Positions 44,204 to 52,785 of a stretch of DNA of 64,000 bases are shown here, piece by piece (positions within the stretch are counted from its first letter, which is position 1; each line of letters starts with the position of its first letter). The notes below the pieces were generated by a model. That model saw only the letters and a list, made by a program, of their open reading frames with translations. It did no database searches and was not told the origin of the DNA. The translations under genes were made by a program, and so were the position numbers. Source of the DNA: Variovorax paradoxus (GTDB lineage: Bacteria; Pseudomonadota; Gammaproteobacteria; Burkholderiales; Burkholderiaceae_C); NCBI RefSeq assembly GCF_902712855.1, contig NZ_LR743507.1, positions 2,342,001 to 2,406,000 of the forward strand. The letters are read 5' to 3'.

Positions 44204-45259
44204 ATGACATGGGACGTGGCGCTCATCCTTCTCACCGACGGCCTGGCGAACGGCGCCGTCTATCTTCTGGCCGGCCTCGGCCTGGTGCTGATCTTCTCCG
44301 TCACGCGCGTGGTTTTCGTGCCGTTCGGCGACATCGCGGCCTTTGCGGCGCTTTCGCTCGCGGCCTTCGAGACCGGCCGCGTTCCGCCGACCATCGGCAT
44401 GGTGGCGGTGCTGGCGGCGCTGGCGCTGGCCACCGAGGTCGGCAGCCTGCTGCGGCGCGGCGAGGCCGCGCGCATTCCCAAGGCGGTGCTGATGTGGGGC
44501 GTGTTGCCTGCGATTCCTTGCGTGCTGGCGTGGCTGGCCGCGCGGCCCGGCGTGCCGGTGGCGGTGCACATCGCGGTCGCGGTGCTGCTGGTGGTGCCCA
44601 TCGCGCCGCTGCTCGCGCGCGTCGTGTTCCAGCCGATCGCCGACGCATCGGTGCTGGTGCTGCTGATCGTGTCGCTCGCGCTGCACTTCCTGCTGTCGGG
44701 CCTGGGCCTGCTGTTCTTCGGGCCCGAGGGCTCGCGCACCACGCCGCTCACGAGCGCGGTATTCACCTTGGGCGACGGCTTCACCGTCAGCGGCCAGGTG
44801 GTGCTGATGGTGGGCGCGGCGATCGTGCTGAGCGGGTTGTTCTTCCTCGTGTTCGAACGCACGGTGGCCGGCAAGGCGCTGCGCGCCACCGCCGTGAACC
44901 GCGTGGGCGCGCGGCTGGTGGGCATCCGCCCGGTGCGCACGGCGCTGCTGGCCTATGGCTGCGCATCGCTGCTGGCCGGGCTCATCGGCGTGCTGATCGC
45001 GCCGGTGACGACCATGTACTACGACTCGGGCTTCATCATCGGCCTGAAGGCCTTCGTGGCCGCGATCATCGGCGGTCTCGTGAGCTATCCGATGACGGCC
45101 GTGGGTGCGCTCGCGGTCGGTGTGGTTGAAAGCTTCGCTTCGTTCTGGAGCGGTGCGCTGAAGGACGTGATCGTCTTCAGCCTGCTGATCCCCGTGCTCA
45201 TGCTGCGGTCCTTCATGGCCGTGCATGCCGAAGAGGAAGAAGACGAGGTGGACCAATGA
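44204..45259 (+). CDS. Branched-chain-type ABC transporter permease, LivH-like
   Basis: A 351-residue inner-membrane permease. It opens LTDGLANGAVYLLAGLGLVLIFSVTRVV, the LivH pattern, and ends with the coupling region around KAFVAAIIGGLVSYPMTAVGALAVG. It is longer than typical LivH (about 300) owing to an extra hydrophobic stretch between residues 65 and 125. The acidic C-terminal tail EEEEDEVDQ is unusual. It overlaps the next gene by 4 nt. Confidence 0.9.
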   Translation: MTWDVALILLTDGLANGAVYLLAGLGLVLIFSVTRVVFVPFGDIAAFAALSLAAFETGRVPPTIGMVAVLAALALATEVGSLLRRGEAARIPKAVLMWGVLPAIPCVLAWLAARPGVPVAVHIAVAVLLVVPIAPLLARVVFQPIADASVLVLLIVSLALHFLLSGLGLLFFGPEGSRTTPLTSAVFTLGDGFTVSGQVVLMVGAAIVLSGLFFLVFERTVAGKALRATAVNRVGARLVGIRPVRTALLAYGCASLLAGLIGVLIAPVTTMYYDSGFIIGLKAFVAAIIGGLVSYPMTAVGALAVGVVESFASFWSGALKDVIVFSLLIPVLMLRSFMAVHAEEEEDEVDQ

Positions 45260-47046
45260 ACGCGAACCGCAGCAAACGCAGGGCGTGGATCGCCGGCATC
45301 GTCGTCGTGCTGGCCCTGGTGCCGGTGCTGGCCGGCAGCTTCACCGTCTCGCTGCTGAACGACATCGGCATCGGCGCGCTGGTGGCGCTGGGCCTGGTGC
45401 TGCTCACCGGTGTGGGCGGCGCGACCTCGTTCGGGCAGGCGGCTTTCGTGGGCATTGCGGCCTATGCCACCGCATGGCTCACGACCACGCAGGGCATGTC
45501 GCCCTGGATCGGACTGTTGTTCTCGCTGCTGCTCACAGGGCTGTCGGCGCTGGCCATCGGCATGCTCACGCTGCGCCTCGGCGGGCACTTCCTGCCGCTG
45601 AGCACGATTGCCTGGGGGCTGTCGATCGCCATGCTGTTCGGCAACGTCGATGCGCTGGGCCGGCACACGGGGCTGTCCAACATTCCGCCGCTGCGCGTGG
45701 CGGGCTGGTCGCTGGCGGATCCCCGCGCGATGTACTACCTGATCTGGGTGGTGGTCGGGCTGGCCTGCCTGTTCAGCCACAACCTGCTGCAGTCGCGGCC
45801 GGGGCGTGCCATCCGCGGGCTTCGCGGCGGTGCGACTTTGCTGGCGAGCGTGGGAGCAGATGCGTACCGCGTGCGGCTGTCGCTGTTCGTCACCGCGGCG
45901 CTGTTCGCGGGGCTGGCGGGCTGGCTCTATGCGCACATGAACCGGTTCGTGAGCCCCTCGCCCTTCGACGTGCGCGCCAGCATCGAGTACCTGCTGATGG
46001 CGGTGGCCGGCGGGCTCGGCCAGCTCGCCGGCGCGCTGGTGGGCGCGGCGCTGGTGCTGGTGCTGAAGAACGGCCTGCAGGACGTGTTGCCGATGCTCAC
46101 GCAGCGCGCCGGGCAGCTGGAGGCCGTAGCTTTCGCCGCGCTCTTCATCCTGCTGCTGCATTTCGCGCGGGGCGGGGTGATGGGCCTGTTGCGTCGCTGG
46201 ACGCGCCGCCGTGGCGGTGCGCAGGGCCCGTCGCGCCACGAGGCCGCACCGGTCGACCCGCTGCCGCACCGCACGTTGCCCCCGCGCGGGTCGCCGGTGC
46301 TGTCGGTGAACGGCGCCGTCAAGCGATTCGGCGGACTGGTGGCGGTGAACGACGTGAGCTTCGATGTGAAGGCCGGAGAGATCGTCGGTCTGATCGGGCC
46401 GAACGGCGCCGGCAAGTCGACCATGTTCAACCTGCTGACCTGCACGCTCCCGATGAGTGCCGGGCAGGTGCGTTTTCTCGAGAACGACATTGCCGGCATG
46501 CCGCAGCGCGAGGTGGCGCGGCTGGGGCTGGCGCGCACCTTCCAGCATGTGAAGCTGCGCCCGCACATGAGCCTGCTCGACAACGTGGCGCTGGGCGCGC
46601 ATTCGCGCACGCGCTCCGGCATCCTGCAGGCGGGCTTGCGGCTCGACCGCACGGAAGAAAGCCAGATCCTCCAGGAGGCGCAGCGCCAGCTCGACCGCAT
46701 CGGCCTGGGCGATCGCGCGCATGAGCTGGCGGGCAGCCTTCCGCTCGGCACGCAGCGCATATTGGAGATCGCACGCGCGCTGGCCGCCGACCCGGTGCTG
46801 CTGGTGCTCGACGAGCCCGCAGCCGGCCTGCGCCGCAAGGAAAAGATGGCGCTCGGCGACCTGCTGCGCAAGCTTCGCGAGGAGGGCGTGACCATCCTCA
46901 TCGTCGAACACGACATGGACTTCGTGATGAAACTGGTGGACCGTCTGGTAGTGATGAACTTCGGCTCCAAGCTCGTGGAGGGCGTGCCGTCGGCGGTGCG
47001 CGCGGACGAGCGCGTGCAGGCGGCCTACCTGGGGAGCGTCGTATGA
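45256..47046 (+). CDS. Fused ABC transporter permease-ATPase, LivM-LivG-like
   Basis: A 596-residue fusion. Residues 1-315 form the LivM-type permease (TGVGGATSFGQAAFVGIAAYATA, ALAIGMLTLRLGGHFLPLSTIAWG). A basic linker (RRWTRRRGG) leads to a LivG-type ATPase from about residue 348: Walker A GLIGPNGAGKST, signature LGTQRILEIARAL, Walker B LLVLDEPAAG, and switch His in VEHDMDFVM. The fusion is uninterrupted and is seen in several proteobacterial aromatic-acid transporters. It overlaps livF-like by 4 nt. Confidence 0.92.
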   Translation: MNANRSKRRAWIAGIVVVLALVPVLAGSFTVSLLNDIGIGALVALGLVLLTGVGGATSFGQAAFVGIAAYATAWLTTTQGMSPWIGLLFSLLLTGLSALAIGMLTLRLGGHFLPLSTIAWGLSIAMLFGNVDALGRHTGLSNIPPLRVAGWSLADPRAMYYLIWVVVGLACLFSHNLLQSRPGRAIRGLRGGATLLASVGADAYRVRLSLFVTAALFAGLAGWLYAHMNRFVSPSPFDVRASIEYLLMAVAGGLGQLAGALVGAALVLVLKNGLQDVLPMLTQRAGQLEAVAFAALFILLLHFARGGVMGLLRRWTRRRGGAQGPSRHEAAPVDPLPHRTLPPRGSPVLSVNGAVKRFGGLVAVNDVSFDVKAGEIVGLIGPNGAGKSTMFNLLTCTLPMSAGQVRFLENDIAGMPQREVARLGLARTFQHVKLRPHMSLLDNVALGAHSRTRSGILQAGLRLDRTEESQILQEAQRQLDRIGLGDRAHELAGSLPLGTQRILEIARALAADPVLLVLDEPAAGLRRKEKMALGDLLRKLREEGVTILIVEHDMDFVMKLVDRLVVMNFGSKLVEGVPSAVRADERVQAAYLGSVV

Positions 47047-47774
47047 CCGCGATGCTCGAGATCGGGGATCTGCACGTTTCCTATGGGCAGGTGGAAGCCG
47101 TACGCGGCGTCTCGCTCGACTTGCAGCCCGGCCAGATCATCTCGGTGATCGGGCCGAACGGCGCGGGCAAGACCACGCTGCTGGCCGCCGCCATGGGACT
47201 GCTGCCCTGCAAGGGCACGCTGCGCTTCGAGGGCGAGGATCTGCAAGGGCTCGACGTGGAGGCGCGCGTGGAGCGGGGCCTGTGCCTCGTGCCCGAAAAG
47301 CGCGAGCTGTTCGGCGAACTCACCGTGCTCGACAACCTGCAGCTCGGCGCGTACGCCAAGCGGCTGCGCGGCGACGCCATGAAGAAGCGGCTGCAGTCGG
47401 TCTACGACCGGTTTCCGCGGCTGGCGGAGCGGCGTGCGCAGCGTGCCGACACGCTGTCGGGCGGCGAGCGGCAGATGCTCGCGGTGGGCCGTGCGCTGAT
47501 GTCGGCGCCGCGCCTGCTGATGCTCGACGAGCCCAGCCTGGGCCTGGCGCCCCTGATCGTGCGGGACATCCTCACCATCGTGCGCAAGCTGCGCGACGAC
47601 GGCGTGTCGATCCTGCTGGTCGAGCAGAACGCGCGCGCAGCACTCGAAAGCTCTGACGAAGGCTATGTGCTGGAGACCGGAGAGATCGCGCTGTCGGGTG
47701 CATCGGCCGAGCTGGCGAGCGACCCGCGCGTGCAGGCGACGTATCTCGGCGGAGGCACGCACGATGACGAATGA
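47043..47774 (+). CDS. ABC transporter ATPase, LivF-like
   Basis: A 243-residue nucleotide-binding subunit. Walker A is VIGPNGAGKTT, the signature motif is LSGGERQMLAVGRAL, Walker B is LLMLDEPSLGLAP, and the switch region is ILLVEQNARAAL. With the LivG half of the upstream fusion it makes the ATPase dimer of the importer. Its stop lies 8 nt inside the following ligase gene, so translation is coupled. Confidence 0.93.
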   Translation: MTAMLEIGDLHVSYGQVEAVRGVSLDLQPGQIISVIGPNGAGKTTLLAAAMGLLPCKGTLRFEGEDLQGLDVEARVERGLCLVPEKRELFGELTVLDNLQLGAYAKRLRGDAMKKRLQSVYDRFPRLAERRAQRADTLSGGERQMLAVGRALMSAPRLLMLDEPSLGLAPLIVRDILTIVRKLRDDGVSILLVEQNARAALESSDEGYVLETGEIALSGASAELASDPRVQATYLGGGTHDDE

Positions 47775-49380
47775 CGCCCGCGCCGTGCCGCCGGGGCAGC
47801 GCACGCTGCCCGCGTTGCTGCAGCGGCAGGCCGCGCTGTTCGGCTCGCGTGCACTGTTGCGGATGGCGGGGCGGGCGTGGACGCACCGCGATGCGGCGCA
47901 GGAGGGCGCAGCGCGTGCCGCAGCGCTGGCGGCGGCCGGCGTGGTGCGTGGCGACCGCGTCGCGGTGATGTGCGGCAACCGTGCGGAGTTCCTCGAGAGC
48001 TTCCTGGGTGCCGGCTGGCTCGGCGCGGCGGTGGTGCCGATCAACACCGCGTCGATGGGACCGCAGGTCGAATACTTCCTGGCGAACAGCGAGGCGCGGC
48101 TGCTCGTGATCGAGGCGGGATACCTGTCGCGGCTTGCCACGGCGGACTTGTCGCGCACCACGTTGCGCGAGATCTGGGTCGTCGGCGAGACGGGCGAAAC
48201 CGGCAAGACCGGCGAGAAGGAATCCATCGAATGGAAGGCGCCCGCGAGCGTTCGCGTGTCGGCATACCCCGGTGGCGGTGAACCGCTGCCGCCAGCAGCG
48301 GTCCAGCCGGGCGATCCGCTGGCGATCCTCTACACCTCCGGCACCACGGGACCCGCCAAGGGTGTGGTCTGCCCGCACGCCCAGTATTTCTGGTGGGGCG
48401 TGAACAGCGCCGAAGTGCTCGGCGTGCGTGCCGACGACGTGCTGTGCAGCACGCTGCCGCTCTTTCACATCAACGCGCTCAACACCTTCGCGCAGGCTGC
48501 GCTGACGGGTGCGGAAGTGGTGTTCGAGCCGCGTTTCTCCGCTTCGGGCTTCTGGCCGGCGATGCGCGCGAACGGGGCCACCGTCGTCTACCTGCTGGGG
48601 GCGATGGTGCCGATACTGCTGGCGCAGCCGGAAGGTACCGGCGAGCGCGATCACCGCGTTCGCATTGGCCTCGGCCCTGGCGTGCCGTCTGCGGCCGGCA
48701 CCGCGTTCAGGGCGCGCACGGGTGTGCCGCTGCTCGAGGGCTACGGGTCGACCGAGACCAACTTCGCCATTTCCACTGCGCCCGACTCGCCGCGCGGCGG
48801 TGTCATGGGCTGGCTGCGCCCGGGTTTCCAGGCGCGCGTGGCCGACGAGGACGACGTGGCGCTGCCGCACGGCGAGGCCGGCGAATTGCTGTTGCGCGCG
48901 GACGAGCCGCATGCCTTCGCGAGCGGCTACTTCAACATGCCGGAGAAGACCGTCGAGGCCTGGCGCAACCTGTGGTTTCACACCGGCGACCGTGTGGTGC
49001 AGGATGCCGACGGCGCGTTCCGGTTCGTCGACCGCATCAAGGACGCGATCAGGCGGCGTGGCGAGAACATCTCCTCGTTCGAGGTCGAGCAGGTGCTGCT
49101 GAGCCACCCCGGCGTGGCCTCGTGCGCGGTGTACCCGGTGCGCTCCGAACTGGCCGAGGACGAGGTCATGGCCGCGCTGGTGGCGCGAGAGGGCGCAGCG
49201 GTCGATCCGGCCGAGCTGGCGCGCTTCTGCGAGGGTCGCCTGCCTTACTTCGCCGTGCCGCGCTACATCGACGTGCTGGACGACCTGCCGCGCACCGAGA
49301 ACGGCAAGGTGCAGAAGTTCAAGCTGCGCGAACGCGGCGTGGGTCCGAGTACCTGGGACGGCCGGCCCGCACGGGCCTGA
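47764..49380 (+). CDS. AMP-forming acyl-CoA ligase (ligase 2)
   Basis: A 538-residue ANL enzyme, distant from ligase 1. P-loop LYTSGTTGPAKG, then LLEGYGSTETN, LWFHTGDRVVQDADGAFRFVDRIKD and adenylation Lys in RTENGKVQKFKL. A short in-frame tandem (GETGETGKTGEKE, about residues 141-153) lies in a surface loop before the P-loop. Its layout resembles crotonobetaine/carnitine- and long-chain-type ligases. It could activate an alternative auxin or a later intermediate such as anthranilate. Confidence 0.87.
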   Translation: MTNDARAVPPGQRTLPALLQRQAALFGSRALLRMAGRAWTHRDAAQEGAARAAALAAAGVVRGDRVAVMCGNRAEFLESFLGAGWLGAAVVPINTASMGPQVEYFLANSEARLLVIEAGYLSRLATADLSRTTLREIWVVGETGETGKTGEKESIEWKAPASVRVSAYPGGGEPLPPAAVQPGDPLAILYTSGTTGPAKGVVCPHAQYFWWGVNSAEVLGVRADDVLCSTLPLFHINALNTFAQAALTGAEVVFEPRFSASGFWPAMRANGATVVYLLGAMVPILLAQPEGTGERDHRVRIGLGPGVPSAAGTAFRARTGVPLLEGYGSTETNFAISTAPDSPRGGVMGWLRPGFQARVADEDDVALPHGEAGELLLRADEPHAFASGYFNMPEKTVEAWRNLWFHTGDRVVQDADGAFRFVDRIKDAIRRRGENISSFEVEQVLLSHPGVASCAVYPVRSELAEDEVMAALVAREGAAVDPAELARFCEGRLPYFAVPRYIDVLDDLPRTENGKVQKFKLRERGVGPSTWDGRPARA

Positions 49381-49387
49381 GGCGCGC

Positions 49388-50137
49388 ATGACGAATGCCG
49401 CACTGCTTCCGCTTTCCGGACGCACGGCGTTCGTGACGGGCGCGGGGCAGGGCCTGGGCGAGGCCATTGCGCGCGGACTGGCGGAAGCCGGCGCGCGCGT
49501 GGCGCTGGCCGATGTCGAACTGGCGAATGCAGAAGCCGTGGCCGCGCAGATCGACGGGCTCGCACTGCGGCTCGACGTGCGCGACGAGGACGCGTTCTGC
49601 GATGCCTTCGGCAGGGCGGTCGCGCATTTCGGTGCCGTCGACATCATGGTGAACAACGCGGCGCGCACGCCGGCCACTTCGTTGTGGGACATCACACCCC
49701 AGGAGTGGGATGACGTGCTCGCGGTGAACCTGCGCGGCAGCTTCTTCGGCTGTCGCATTGCCGGGCGGCACATGCGCGAGCGCGGTACTGGGTGCATCGT
49801 CAACCTGGGTTCGATGGCGGGGCAGCAGGTCAGCGCCGCGACCGGTGCGCACTATGGCGCCAGCAAGGCCGGGCTGCTCGCGCTGACGCGCTCGTTCGCG
49901 CAGGAACTGGCGCCTCATGGCGTCACGGTGAACGCGCTGGCGCCCGCTGCAATCCAGAGCCCGCCGCTGGAGGCGATGGAGCCCGTGCGGCAGCAGGCGT
50001 TGCGAGCCGCCATTCCGCTCGGACGGTTCGGGAGGCCCGATGAAGTGGCCGCAGCGGTCGTGTATCTGGCTTCGCCGGGCGCTGCCTTCATGACCGGTGC
50101 GACGCTGGACCTCAACGGCGGTCGTTTCATGCGCTGA
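49388..50137 (+). CDS. Short-chain dehydrogenase/reductase (SDR 2 of the locus)
   Basis: A 249-residue classical SDR. Cofactor turn TGAGQGLGEAIARGL; Asp in ALADVE favours NAD; VNNAART replaces NNAG with NNAA; catalytic Ser in NLGSMAGQ, then HYGASKAG. It ends NGGRFMR. It sits 7 nt after ligase 2 and closes the transport/ligase segment. Substrate unknown, probably a hydroxy intermediate of the pathway. Confidence 0.85.
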   Translation: MTNAALLPLSGRTAFVTGAGQGLGEAIARGLAEAGARVALADVELANAEAVAAQIDGLALRLDVRDEDAFCDAFGRAVAHFGAVDIMVNNAARTPATSLWDITPQEWDDVLAVNLRGSFFGCRIAGRHMRERGTGCIVNLGSMAGQQVSAATGAHYGASKAGLLALTRSFAQELAPHGVTVNALAPAAIQSPPLEAMEPVRQQALRAAIPLGRFGRPDEVAAAVVYLASPGAAFMTGATLDLNGGRFMR

Positions 50138-50190
50138 CAACCCCGATATGTAGCCGGCGCTAAAATCATTCAGAACTAAAACATTCAGGT
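50138..50190. promoter_or_regulatory. AT-rich control region before SDR 3-MarR-thioesterase
   Basis: A 53-nt gap with a direct repeat CATTCAG at 50167-50173 and 50182-50188 in an A/T-rich island, in a GC-rich context. ATTCA half-sites also occur in front of the ior-like operon, so both could be MarR operators. A -10-like TAAAAT or TAAAAC is available, but no clear -35. Confidence 0.4.
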
Positions 50191-50967
50191 ATGCAATCAA
50201 ATTCATTGACCGGCCGCCACGCACTCGTCACGGGCGCCGCGCGCGGCATCGGCGCCGAGATCGCCCGCACTCTTGCCGCCGAAGGCGCTACGCTGACATT
50301 GCTGGGCCGCGATCGCGAAGCCTTGCAGCGCGTGGCCGATTCCCTCGCGGGCAGCGGGCACGGCGTCGTGGCTGCCGACGTGGCGAACCCCGAGGCGGTG
50401 CAGTCGGCCTTTGCCGAGGCCCGTGCCGCCCGCGGACCGATCGGAGTCCTCGTCAACAACGCAGGGGCAGCAGAGAGCGCGCCGTTTCTCAAGACATCGT
50501 TCGAACTCTGGCAACGGATGCTGTCGGTCAACCTCACGGGCAGCTTCCTTTGTGCCCAGGCCGCATTGCCGGACATGCTCGAAGCGGGCTGGGGCCGCAT
50601 CGTCAACATCGCCAGCACGGCGGGGCAGAAGGGCTACGCCTACGTGGCTGCCTACACCGCGGCCAAACATGGCGTGGTCGGGCTCACACGCTCGCTGGCA
50701 CTCGAGGTGGCGCGCAAGGGCGTGACGGTGAATGCCGTGTGTCCTGGCTACACCGACACCGACATCCTGCGCAACAGCGTCGCCAACGTGGTCGGCAAGA
50801 CCGGACGCAGCGAGGCCGACGCACTGGCGGAGTTCTCGAGCGTGAACCCGCAGCGCCGCATCGTGCAGCCAGCCGAAGTCGCCGATGCGGTGCGCTGGCT
50901 TTGCGGCGCGGGCGCTGCGTCGGTCACCGGGCAGTCGATCTCCGTTTCGGGGGGGGAAGTCACATGA
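50191..50967 (+). CDS. Short-chain dehydrogenase/reductase (SDR 3 of the locus)
   Basis: A 258-residue SDR with TGAARGIGAEIARTLA, VNNAGAAES, catalytic Ser in NIASTAGQKGY and Tyr-Lys in AYTAAKHG. The features match 3-hydroxyacyl-CoA/acetoacetyl-CoA reductase-like SDRs in aromatic-degradation clusters. It starts a three-gene unit after an AT-rich gap and overlaps the MarR gene by 4 nt. Confidence 0.85.
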   Translation: MQSNSLTGRHALVTGAARGIGAEIARTLAAEGATLTLLGRDREALQRVADSLAGSGHGVVAADVANPEAVQSAFAEARAARGPIGVLVNNAGAAESAPFLKTSFELWQRMLSVNLTGSFLCAQAALPDMLEAGWGRIVNIASTAGQKGYAYVAAYTAAKHGVVGLTRSLALEVARKGVTVNAVCPGYTDTDILRNSVANVVGKTGRSEADALAEFSSVNPQRRIVQPAEVADAVRWLCGAGAASVTGQSISVSGGEVT

Positions 50968-51494
50968 CACGCAACGACGCCTCGCACGCCGTCCTCAGCG
51001 ACGCGGAAGAACTCGGCCACGAGGCCCGCGCGGGCCACGAGGATCACGCGATGCTGAAGCTGTGGCTGCGCATGCTGGCCAGCACCACGCAGATCGAGGC
51101 CGAGATCCGGCGCCGGTTGCGCGAGCGCTTCGGCATCTCGCTGGCGCGCTTCGACTACATGGCGCAGCTCTATCGCTACAACGACGGGCTCAAGATGCGC
51201 GTGCTGTCGCGCTACCTGATGGTGACCGGCGGCAACGTCACAGGCCTGACCGACGAACTCGAGCGCGAGGGCATGGTGGCGCGATCGCCCAGCCCCGACG
51301 ATCGCCGCGCGTGGATCGTGAGCCTCACGCCTGCGGGCCGCCGAACCTTCGAGACCATGGCGAGCGAGCACGAGCAATGGATCCTCGAGATGTTCTCCGG
51401 CCTCGACATGAAGACCGTCAAGCAGATGCACACGCAACTGGGCCTGCTGCGCGTGCACGTGATGCGCGGCGAGCCCTCGGGCGAGGAGGGCTGA
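50964..51494 (+). CDS. MarR family transcriptional regulator (second of the locus)
   Basis: A 176-residue MarR protein with an extended acidic/His-rich N-terminus (residues 1-28), then LWLRMLASTTQIEAEIRRRLRERFGISLARFDYMAQLYR, the recognition helix region LSRYLMVTGGNVTGLTDELERE, and wing DDRRAWIVSLT. In Variovorax, an auxin-binding MarR of the iad locus has been crystallised; this gene's place at the far end of the gene string fits that protein, but I cannot confirm it without alignment. It is co-transcribed with SDR 3 and the thioesterase, implying autoregulation. Confidence 0.88.
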   Translation: MTRNDASHAVLSDAEELGHEARAGHEDHAMLKLWLRMLASTTQIEAEIRRRLRERFGISLARFDYMAQLYRYNDGLKMRVLSRYLMVTGGNVTGLTDELEREGMVARSPSPDDRRAWIVSLTPAGRRTFETMASEHEQWILEMFSGLDMKTVKQMHTQLGLLRVHVMRGEPSGEEG

Positions 51495-51496
51495 GC

Positions 51497-51958
51497 ATGG
51501 GCGAAGGCACGCATCTCGATCTCGCGGCTTCGAGCCACGAGTTCCGCAGGCCGCGGCTGATCCGCTTTTCCGATTGCGACCCGGCGGGCATCGTCTTCTA
51601 TCCGCAGTACTTCGTGATGCTCAACGGGTTGATCGAGGACTGGGTCAACGAAGGCCTGGGACTCAGCTATCACGGCCTGGTGGCGCAGCGCCGCATCGGC
51701 TTGCCGACCGTGAAGCTCGATGTCGATTTCCGCGCCGTGAGCCGCATGGGCGACCCGGTGATGCTCGGCCTGTCCGTCCAGCGACTGGGCTCCCGTTCGA
51801 TGACGCTGGCCGTCCGCTGCTTCAGCGCCGACGACGGTGAAGTGCGCATGCAGATGACGCAGGTGATCGTGACGACGTCGCTCGAGACTCATCGTGCTGT
51901 CGCAATTCCGGAAGACATGCACGCTGCCATCTTGCGCAGCAACTCCGAACTGCCCTGA
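51497..51958 (+). CDS. 4-hydroxybenzoyl-CoA thioesterase-like hotdog protein
   Basis: A 153-residue hotdog-fold acyl-CoA thioesterase. The catalytic Asp lies in FSDCDPAGIVFYPQYF, the sequence that marks the 4-hydroxybenzoyl-CoA thioesterase group. It starts 2 nt after the MarR stop. In the scheme inferred here it would release anthranilate from anthraniloyl-CoA, the expected product of the ior-like enzyme. Other aryl-CoA substrates are possible. Confidence 0.87.
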   Translation: MGEGTHLDLAASSHEFRRPRLIRFSDCDPAGIVFYPQYFVMLNGLIEDWVNEGLGLSYHGLVAQRRIGLPTVKLDVDFRAVSRMGDPVMLGLSVQRLGSRSMTLAVRCFSADDGEVRMQMTQVIVTTSLETHRAVAIPEDMHAAILRSNSELP

Positions 51959-51967
51959 CAGATTTCT

Positions 51968-52360
51968 TCAGGCGTCGGAATCGTTGCCGGCCGCGGCTTG
52001 CGCGCGCTTCTTCAGCCAGCCCGAGAGTTCTTTCTTTCCCTTGGCATTGGACGTGCGCCACGCCTCGCGTGCGGCCGAGATGAAGCGCTCTTCCGCGGCG
52101 TCGGGCACTTCCGAAGGGCGATCCTCCTTGTCGAGCCAGCCGGGCTCGACGTTGCAGTGCGTCTCGATCTGCCGCGCCAGGTTGTCGCCGATGGGCCTGG
52201 CGCTCTTGATCTGGCTCCACATGCTCGGCGAGATTTCGATCTTCTTCGCAAATGCCTGGTCGAGTCCTTTGGCGGGGAGGCCGGCACATACTGCCTCTTC
52301 GAGAAAACGGCGGTGCAGCGCGAGGGCATTGCGGCGGCGCGCGACGGTGAGATTGGGCAC
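51968..52360 (-). CDS. HTH-containing regulator-like protein (XRE/Cro-like)
   Basis: A 130-residue basic protein. Residues 25-75 look like a lambda-repressor-type HTH: GLDQAFAKKIEISPSMWSQIKSARPIGDNLARQIE. The rest is helical and charged (AAEERFISAAREAWRTSNAKGKKELSGWLKKRAQ). The start is GTG at 52360, without a ribosome binding site. A perfect palindrome sits 55 nt upstream, a likely operator. It is convergent with the thioesterase and divergent from the small ORF at 52514. Related proteins occur in mobile or phage-derived segments. Confidence 0.65.
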   Translation of the reverse strand: MPNLTVARRRNALALHRRFLEEAVCAGLPAKGLDQAFAKKIEISPSMWSQIKSARPIGDNLARQIETHCNVEPGWLDKEDRPSEVPDAAEERFISAAREAWRTSNAKGKKELSGWLKKRAQAAAGNDSDA

Positions 52361-52414
52361 TGTTCAAAAACAACAACAAGACAGGAAAAGATTGTCCCGG
52401 TTGTTGACGCCGCC

Positions 52415-52429
52415 GTAAACACTATTTAC
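52415..52429. promoter_or_regulatory. Palindromic operator candidate GTAAA-N5-TTTAC
   Basis: GTAAACACTATTTAC, a perfect 5-bp inverted repeat, lies between the divergent HTH gene and the 52514 ORF. CAACAAC and GTTGTTG arms (about 52371 and 52400) form a second, wider inverted repeat nearby. The position suggests autoregulation by the HTH protein and control of the rightward transcript. Confidence 0.45.
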
Positions 52430-52513
52430 AGTTGTCTTCATTCGCGGCTCCGAGCCGTCTCTTTTTACAAACCTCAGTAGCCGGCAGCGGCAAATTTTGA
52501 CCCAGGAACCATC

Positions 52514-52717
52514 GTGAACACCGCATTGAACCTCACCAGCATTCGACCCGCCTCGGGCCGATCGCTCGTGCGCGTCTGGGTGTGCGGTGGTTTCGATGGC
52601 ATGCCGTCGGTCCGACTGAATCAGCACCAGAGCCACGCGTATTCGACACAGGCCGCAGGCAGCCTGCGTGTTGGAAAAGCAGAGGATCAGGTGCCACCGG
52701 GTGGAGGTTGCGCATAG
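52514..52717 (+). CDS. Small hypothetical ORF, 67 residues
   Basis: GTG start with AGGA eight bases upstream. The product (MNTALNLTSIRPASGRSLVRV... ending PPGGGCA) has no membrane segment or recognisable domain. It is followed within 35 nt by a strong terminator, so it would be an independent short transcript. It may be a leader or regulatory RNA rather than a protein gene. I do not recognise the family. Confidence 0.35.
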   Translation: MNTALNLTSIRPASGRSLVRVWVCGGFDGMPSVRLNQHQSHAYSTQAAGSLRVGKAEDQVPPGGGCA

Positions 52718-52749
52718 GCGCACACCTTCCAAAGCTCTCTTGTGCAGAG

Positions 52750-52785
52750 GCCCGGACACCGCAAGGTTCCGGGCTTTTTTGTTTT
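52750..52785 (+). terminator. Rho-independent terminator after the 52514 ORF
   Basis: Stem GCCCGGA/TCCGGGC with an 11-nt loop, then six T, a G and five more T. Confidence 0.85.

Noticed and set aside
25628..51958. An iac-type auxin cluster
   Set aside because: The hallmark iac genes (flavin-dependent IacA oxygenase and the IacCD dioxygenase arrangement leading to catechol) are not seen; isatin-hydrolase-like and ior-like genes fit the iad type instead.
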